NCBI GenBank assembly: GCA_030671225.1
Contig: DAOVAE010000014.1
Span: 1-11,448, forward strand
Length of the DNA: 11,448 nt
Source: Desulfobacteraceae bacterium
Lineage (GTDB): Bacteria > Desulfobacterota > Desulfobacteria > Desulfobacterales > UBA11574
Direction of reading: 5' to 3'
Shown here one piece after another: positions 7,700 to 11,448 of the stretch. Made by a program: the position numbers and the translations under genes. The number at the start of each line of letters is the position of its first letter. Position 1 is the first letter of the stretch. The notes beneath the pieces are model-generated. The model worked only from the letters and a program-made list of their open reading frames with translations. It had not been told where the DNA came from and did not search any database.

Positions 7700-8491
7700 A
7701 TGTATATTCATAAAATTCAAGCAAGAGATTTACCGGATTTGTGGTTTCAGGCTGTTCATGATATTCTCGATCATGGTCAAAGATTTCACATAGATCGTGG
7801 CAGTTATGCAGGGCAGACCAGACTTGAATATGATTTTTTTATGGGTCATGTCACATATCCCGGGACCCACCCCCTATTACCGGATATTCCTCCATCCATA
7901 GGCATTCCACCCCCAGTGGAACATGATTATATATTCGGTGGCGAAGGATATGAAAGATCGTACATCGAGTATTTGATGACCGGACGCAAGGAACCCGGAG
8001 AGTCATACACATATGGTGAAAGGCTTACAAAGGCGCCGCTTACCGGAGATAAGCTTGCATGGTGGGAAGAAGGCAATACCGAGATCATCGACAAAAGAGC
8101 GGTCGATGGCAAAGCTGTGTTTGAAGAAAACGGCAAACTCTTTCTTAATCAGATCGAATGGGTCGTTCATACCTATAAAGAACATGGAAGCCGTAACAAC
8201 CAAATGGTGTTGCAAGTGGCCCACCCTTCCGACCTAACACTTTTAGACCCGCCCTGTCTGCGAGCCATAGACACTCGTATCCAGGATGATACCCTGCATT
8301 TTTTTGTATATTTTCGCAGCTGGGACCTTTGGGGAGGGTTTCCGGCGAATCTGGCTGCCATCCAAAACCTCAAAGAATACATGGCCGGTGAAATCGGCGT
8401 AAAAGACGGTGAAATGATTGTGGAAAGCAAGGGGCTGCACTTATACGGTTATGCCGAGGATCTTGCAAAATTAAGATGTATGAAAACCTAG
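7700..8491 (+). CDS. Atypical (methanogen-like) thymidylate synthase family protein
   Basis: This 263-residue protein is a divergent member of the thymidylate synthase fold, which methylates dUMP to dTMP using a folate-type C1 donor. The C-terminal half lines up with ThyA. LLDPPCL carries the candidate nucleophile C186. VYFRSWDLWGGFPANLAAI matches the QRSCDVFLGLPFNIASY block, retaining R206, S207, D209 and N217. GLHLYGYAED matches the HLYSNH block (H247, Y249). YTYGERL (103-109) resembles the VYGKQWR segment. Retained Asn at the pyrimidine-reading position favours dUMP over dCMP. Unlike E. coli ThyA, only 14 residues follow the HLY motif, so the C-terminal folate-closing tail (ending PVAI) is absent, and the N-terminal half is unfamiliar. 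It starts 2 nt after gyrB and so is probably co-transcribed. The fold call is fairly firm. Exact substrate and C1 carrier are unknown. Confidence 0.72.
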   Translation: MYIHKIQARDLPDLWFQAVHDILDHGQRFHIDRGSYAGQTRLEYDFFMGHVTYPGTHPLLPDIPPSIGIPPPVEHDYIFGGEGYERSYIEYLMTGRKEPGESYTYGERLTKAPLTGDKLAWWEEGNTEIIDKRAVDGKAVFEENGKLFLNQIEWVVHTYKEHGSRNNQMVLQVAHPSDLTLLDPPCLRAIDTRIQDDTLHFFVYFRSWDLWGGFPANLAAIQNLKEYMAGEIGVKDGEMIVESKGLHLYGYAEDLAKLRCMKT

Positions 8492-8508
8492 ACCTTATTT
8501 CTCAAATC

Positions 8509-9891
8509 TCAGAATTCTATACTGTCAGGAGTTCTTGGAAAGGGGATCACATCCCGGATATTGGATATGCCGGTTACCAGCATGAGCAGGCGTTCGAACC
8601 CCAGCCCAAAACCGCTGTGTTCGACAGTTCCGAACCGTCTCGAATCTAGATACCACCAGTAATTATTTTTAGGCAACCCCATTGCGCCCATTCGTTTTTC
8701 CAGTACATCTAATCGTTCTTCTCGCTGGCTTCCGCCGATGATTTCTCCAATTTTTGGAACAAGCACATCCATAGCCGCAACGGTTTTGTCGTCATCGTTT
8801 AAGCGCATGTAAAAGGGCTTTATGTTTTTGGGATAATCAAAGATAATAATAGGTTTTTTAAAGTGTTGCTCTGTAAGGTAACGTTCGTGTTCGGCCTGGA
8901 GATCCTTTCCGAATGCAATGTCGTATTCAAATTTTTTACCCGATTTATTTAAAATTTCCACGGCCGATTTGTACGGAAGTCGTTCAAAATCCGATGATGC
9001 AATGTTTTCCAGAGTCGACATAAGGCTTTTATCCACAAATTTAGCAAATAGTTCGAGATCTTCTATGGATTCGTCTAAGATAAAAGCGGTGAGATATTTA
9101 ATGATTTCTTCGGCAAGGTCCATATTTCCTTCAAGGTTGCAGAACGCCATCTCCGGTTCCACCATCCAGAACTCGGCCACATGCCGGCTGGTGTGAGAAT
9201 TTTCAGCCCTGAACGTCGGGCCGAAGGTATAGACATCTCCGAGGGCCAGGGCAAACATCTCGGCGGATAACTGTCCGGAGACCGTCAAATTTGCCTCGGT
9301 ACCAAAAAAATCCTGCGAATAGTCGGCCATGCCGTCTTTTTTGGGCATATTTTCCAGAGACAGAGTTGTTACACGAAACAATTCCCCTGCGCCTTCACAA
9401 TCGGCACCGGTTATTATAGGAGAATGAATATATTTGAAACCCCTATCCCTGAAAAATTTATGGATAGCATATGAAAGCTCGGATCTTATTCTAAATGCGG
9501 CGCCATATTTGTTGGTCCTGGGTCTTAAATGGGCGATGGTTCTTAAAAACTCGTCCGTATGGCGTTTTTTCTGTAAAGGATATGAATCGGGAGCGAGACT
9601 GACAATCTCAACCCGGTCTGCCGGAACCTCCCATTTCTGTCCGGCGCCCATAGATTCCACCAGTTTACCGCTGATAATTACCGCTGATCCTGTTGAAAGC
9701 CTGGCGATGTCCGCGTAATTGCTCAAAGAGCTGTCAGCAACAATCTGAATGTTCTTGAGGCATGATCCGTCGTTGACTTCGATAAAAGAAAAACCTTTTG
9801 AGTCTCGACGGGTTCGAATCCATCCTTTTATAAGAACTTCATCCATGGGGGTTTCTGATTTTAATAGTTGCACTATTTTGGCACGTTTCAT
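8509..9891 (-). CDS. asnS: Asparaginyl-tRNA synthetase
   Basis: This class IIb synthetase charges tRNA-Asn with asparagine in the cytoplasm. An N-terminal anticodon-binding OB fold ([20 protein letters not shown], then NDGSC) is followed by the [19 protein letters not shown] linker. The catalytic core shows [24 protein letters not shown], motif 2 ([20 protein letters not shown]), the [15 protein letters not shown] block and motif 3 ([15 protein letters not shown]), ending [16 protein letters not shown]. It runs closely parallel to E. coli AsnRS throughout. An upstream in-frame ATG at 9909 exists. The inner ATG at 9891 is preferred because GGAG lies 7 nt before it, giving 460 residues, whereas the outer ATG lacks a Shine-Dalgarno. 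Its presence indicates direct charging of tRNA-Asn rather than sole reliance on the amidotransferase route. It converges on the thymidylate synthase gene with 17 nt between stops and no visible terminator hairpin. Confidence 0.97.
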   Translation of the reverse strand: MKRAKIVQLLKSETPMDEVLIKGWIRTRRDSKGFSFIEVNDGSCLKNIQIVADSSLSNYADIARLSTGSAVIISGKLVESMGAGQKWEVPADRVEIVSLAPDSYPLQKKRHTDEFLRTIAHLRPRTNKYGAAFRIRSELSYAIHKFFRDRGFKYIHSPIITGADCEGAGELFRVTTLSLENMPKKDGMADYSQDFFGTEANLTVSGQLSAEMFALALGDVYTFGPTFRAENSHTSRHVAEFWMVEPEMAFCNLEGNMDLAEEIIKYLTAFILDESIEDLELFAKFVDKSLMSTLENIASSDFERLPYKSAVEILNKSGKKFEYDIAFGKDLQAEHERYLTEQHFKKPIIIFDYPKNIKPFYMRLNDDDKTVAAMDVLVPKIGEIIGGSQREERLDVLEKRMGAMGLPKNNYWWYLDSRRFGTVEHSGFGLGFERLLMLVTGISNIRDVIPFPRTPDSIEF

Positions 9892-9898
9892 ATATAAA

Positions 9899-9902
9899 CT
9901 CC
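9899..9902 (-). promoter_or_regulatory. Ribosome-binding site deciding the asnS start
   Basis: On the minus strand GGAG ends 7 nt before the ATG at 9891. The alternative ATG at 9909 has only GACGATAT in front of it. The Shine-Dalgarno lies inside the six extra codons of the longer reading, so the shorter protein is favoured. Confidence 0.7.
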
Positions 9903-9917
9903 ATTTCATATATCGTC

Positions 9918-10146
9918 AAATAGTTGAGCAGGACAATATTTACCGATAGTTCAGTATGTTATAATCTTCAAAACAACGAATGTCCAATTTAAATGCAAAA
10001 TCAGTATATTGCCATGATAACAACCACTTAACCCTGGTCCAGGCTGTTTTTTGTTTGCACCAAGTGAAATCGCCTCCGAACTGAAATATTAGATGATATC
10101 CTTGTCATTGAAGTATGTCGCACCATGGCAGGCCACTCAACTATTT
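9918..10146. repeat. 11-bp inverted repeat bracketing most of the asnS-htrA spacer
   Basis: AAATAGTTGAG at 9918-9928 is the exact reverse complement of CTCAACTATTT at 10136-10146. The repeats bound about 207 bp of non-coding DNA that includes the asnS promoter. No target-site duplication or transposase is seen, and the similarity does not extend further inward. It may be the remains of a small non-autonomous element or coincidence. Confidence 0.3.
9958..9986 (-). promoter_or_regulatory. Candidate sigma-70-type promoter of asnS
   Basis: On the minus strand TGGACA (complement of 9981-9986, one mismatch to TTGACA) is followed after 17 nt by TATAAC (complement of 9958-9963, one mismatch to TATAAT). 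Transcription would start near 9951, giving a leader of about 60 nt to the preferred ATG at 9891. Spacing is ideal and the base composition is not extreme, so this is the best promoter match in the window. No T-box-like leader or attenuator fits in the remaining space. Confidence 0.5.
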
Positions 10147-10156
10147 AACTATTTAA
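10139..10156. repeat. Tandem AACTATTT duplication
   Basis: AACTATTT occurs twice head to tail (10139-10146 and 10147-10154) followed by AA, 13 nt beyond the htrA stop. The first copy overlaps the right arm of the inverted repeat. The rest of the 277-bp spacer shows no ORF, no clear terminator and no RNA gene. Confidence 0.5.
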
Positions 10157-10168
10157 TGAGGTCTGCAT

Positions 10169-11448
10169 TTATAGTTTTACGGTAATATTATAAAGCTGAT
10201 CCCCTCGCTGTAACACGATCACCAGAGATTTTTTTTGGCGGTATTTTATGATGGCCTTCTCAAAGTCATTAATGTTTTTAATGGTTATGTCGTCTATTTG
10301 TCTGATAACATCTCCGAGTCTGGCGCCGATACGGGTTAGAAAAGATTGACGATTAAGATCTGAAATCAGCACGCCTTGTTTTGCAAAAGTTTTATAGAGG
10401 TAACGGTTTTTGGTCGAAAGATTTTCGACGGAAATTCCAAGAAGGTTATACGCAAGATCCAGAGCCAGTTCTATTGGGAATATAGATGTCTTAACGACAA
10501 CAGTTTTGATTTTTCCTTCTCGCCAGACCTTTATATTGATTTTTTCTCCGGCTGAAAGACCGCTCATTGCTGTCTGGAAATCTTTTTCAGAGAGAATGTT
10601 CCTGGTTCCAATCGAAAGAATGATATCGCCCTCTCGGATGCCGGCTTTACTGGCAGGACCGGTCTTTTCAGCTTTTTTGATGAGGGCTCCTTTGATAGCC
10701 GATGCTTTTAGATATCGTGCAAGATCTGCATCAATATCCTGCACGGTGATACCGATCCATGTCGGTATCACCTCTCCGTATCTTATAAGATCAGAGACAA
10801 TGCGTTTGGCTGTATTAATCGGTATGGCAAAGCCTATGCCCTGAGCCTTGGCATATATGGCGGTATTTATACCGACAAGTTCTCCGTTTATGTTAAGAAG
10901 CGGTCCCCCGCTATTGCCCGGATTGATCGACGCGTCGGTCTGTATAAAATCATGGTAGACTGTGTCTTCAGTCCTTACGCTCCTGTTTGTAGCACTGATT
11001 ACACCTGTTGTTACGGTGTTTGAAAAACCGAAAGGATTTCCGATGGCGATGACCGTTTCGCCGATCATCAGATTATCGGAATCGCCCATTTTAATGTTAG
11101 GCAGGGCTTCCTTGGAAGAAATGCGCAGAACCGCAAGGTCAGAGTCGTGATCTGCCCCCACAATCTGTGCCTTGAATTCACGTCCGTCTTTAAGGCCGAC
11201 TGTAATGGTTTTGCTTTTTACAATGACATGTTCATTGGTTAGGATAAAACCACGCTTGCCGTCAATAATGACTCCGGATCCCAGGCTGGTTCGTTTGTAT
11301 CGGCGTTCGAATCCCGGATCGAAAAAGTCATTAAAAAAATTTTCAAAAGAAGGATCAATACCGAATCCGGAAAAAGGGTTTACCCGCTTGCGAACCTCGA
11401 ACTCCGAACTTATGTTAACAACGACAGGACTGACTTTTCTAACGGCGA
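10169..11448 (-). CDS. HtrA/DegP-family periplasmic serine protease (N-terminus beyond window)
   Basis: This is a leftward gene open at the right edge. The reading frame continues without interruption from the edge (AVRKVSPVVVNISSE), so the GTG at 11161 is an internal codon, not the start; 425 residues are visible. HtrA proteases degrade or refold damaged envelope proteins, normally in the periplasm. The S1-type catalytic triad is complete: His in LTNEHV (codon 11228-11230), Asp in HDSDLAVL (11138-11140) and Ser in NPGNSGGPL (10910-10912). Two PDZ domains follow. The first runs from WIGITVQDI through the KAGIREGDIILSI stretch. The second runs from LLGISVENL through the IGARLGDVIRQIDD stretch to the C-terminus VKL. 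Two PDZ domains suggest a DegP/DegQ-type oligomer rather than single-PDZ DegS. The signal peptide would be upstream of the window. No convincing terminator follows the stop. Confidence 0.94.
   Translation of the reverse strand, partial: AVRKVSPVVVNISSEFEVRKRVNPFSGFGIDPSFENFFNDFFDPGFERRYKRTSLGSGVIIDGKRGFILTNEHVIVKSKTITVGLKDGREFKAQIVGADHDSDLAVLRISSKEALPNIKMGDSDNLMIGETVIAIGNPFGFSNTVTTGVISATNRSVRTEDTVYHDFIQTDASINPGNSGGPLLNINGELVGINTAIYAKAQGIGFAIPINTAKRIVSDLIRYGEVIPTWIGITVQDIDADLARYLKASAIKGALIKKAEKTGPASKAGIREGDIILSIGTRNILSEKDFQTAMSGLSAGEKINIKVWREGKIKTVVVKTSIFPIELALDLAYNLLGISVENLSTKNRYLYKTFAKQGVLISDLNRQSFLTRIGARLGDVIRQIDDITIKNINDFEKAIIKYRQKKSLVIVLQRGDQLYNITVKL

Noticed and set aside
8492..8508. Bidirectional terminator between the convergent thymidylate synthase and asnS genes
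   Set aside because: Only 17 nt separate the stops and no inverted repeat with flanking T-runs is present there or in the immediate 3' ends.
9029..9037. Perfect DnaA-box sequence TTATCCACA
   Set aside because: It is a single isolated copy inside asnS coding sequence, with no cluster or AT-rich element nearby; one match in 11 kb is not improbable.
10033..10043. Palindrome CCTGGTCCAGG followed by a T-run, resembling a terminator
   Set aside because: The arms leave only one base for a loop, so a stable hairpin would have about three base pairs; the T-run is on the plus strand, where no gene ends.
11159..11161. GTG at 11161 as the start of the HtrA protease
   Set aside because: The open frame continues upstream to the window edge and encodes the catalytic His motif LTNEHV, which the protease needs, so this codon is internal.

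Overview
The window looks like a chromosomal segment from a Gram-negative bacterium, most likely an anaerobic Desulfobacterota (Desulfobacterales-like) lineage. That assignment is an inference. It rests on GyrB carrying the long proteobacterial-type insert, an AsnRS and an HtrA protease of proteobacterial character, an EndoQ-UvrD fusion protein, and a methanogen-like thymidylate synthase. No ribosomal RNA, tRNA, CRISPR array, insertion sequence or prophage is visible.

Layout, left to right. A leftward pair comes first: the N-terminal part of a CPA1-type Na+/H+ antiporter (cut by the left edge), and upstream of it, 26 nt away, a 1149-residue protein joining an EndoQ-like PHP endonuclease to a UvrD/Rep-type helicase. 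A 391-bp intergenic stretch of only about 13% G+C follows. From it transcription diverges: the helicase goes left, and a compact cluster of dnaN (4-nt overlap), gyrB (2-nt gap) and an atypical thymidylate synthase goes right. That cluster meets asnS (asparaginyl-tRNA synthetase, leftward) tail to tail with 17 nt between. A 277-bp spacer with a good asnS promoter and small repeats comes next, then a leftward HtrA/DegP-family protease whose N-terminus is cut by the right edge.

The central theme is DNA replication and repair: the sliding clamp, the gyrase B subunit, a dTMP-forming enzyme, and a predicted deaminated-base endonuclease/helicase. The endonuclease/helicase ends in QLKLF, a near-consensus beta-clamp-binding peptide, and has a second, weaker match (QHKLF) at the end of its nuclease half. 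It is therefore a candidate client of the clamp encoded divergently next to it. dnaA, recF and gyrA, the usual neighbours of dnaN/gyrB, are not in the expected places.

The most notable points are the EndoQ-UvrD fusion with its clamp motifs beside dnaN, the divergent short thymidylate synthase in the dnaN-gyrB operon, the extremely AT-rich divergent intergenic region with two tandem promoter-like sites sharing a 10-bp repeat, and an Arg-to-Ala change in GyrB at the position equivalent to E. coli R136.
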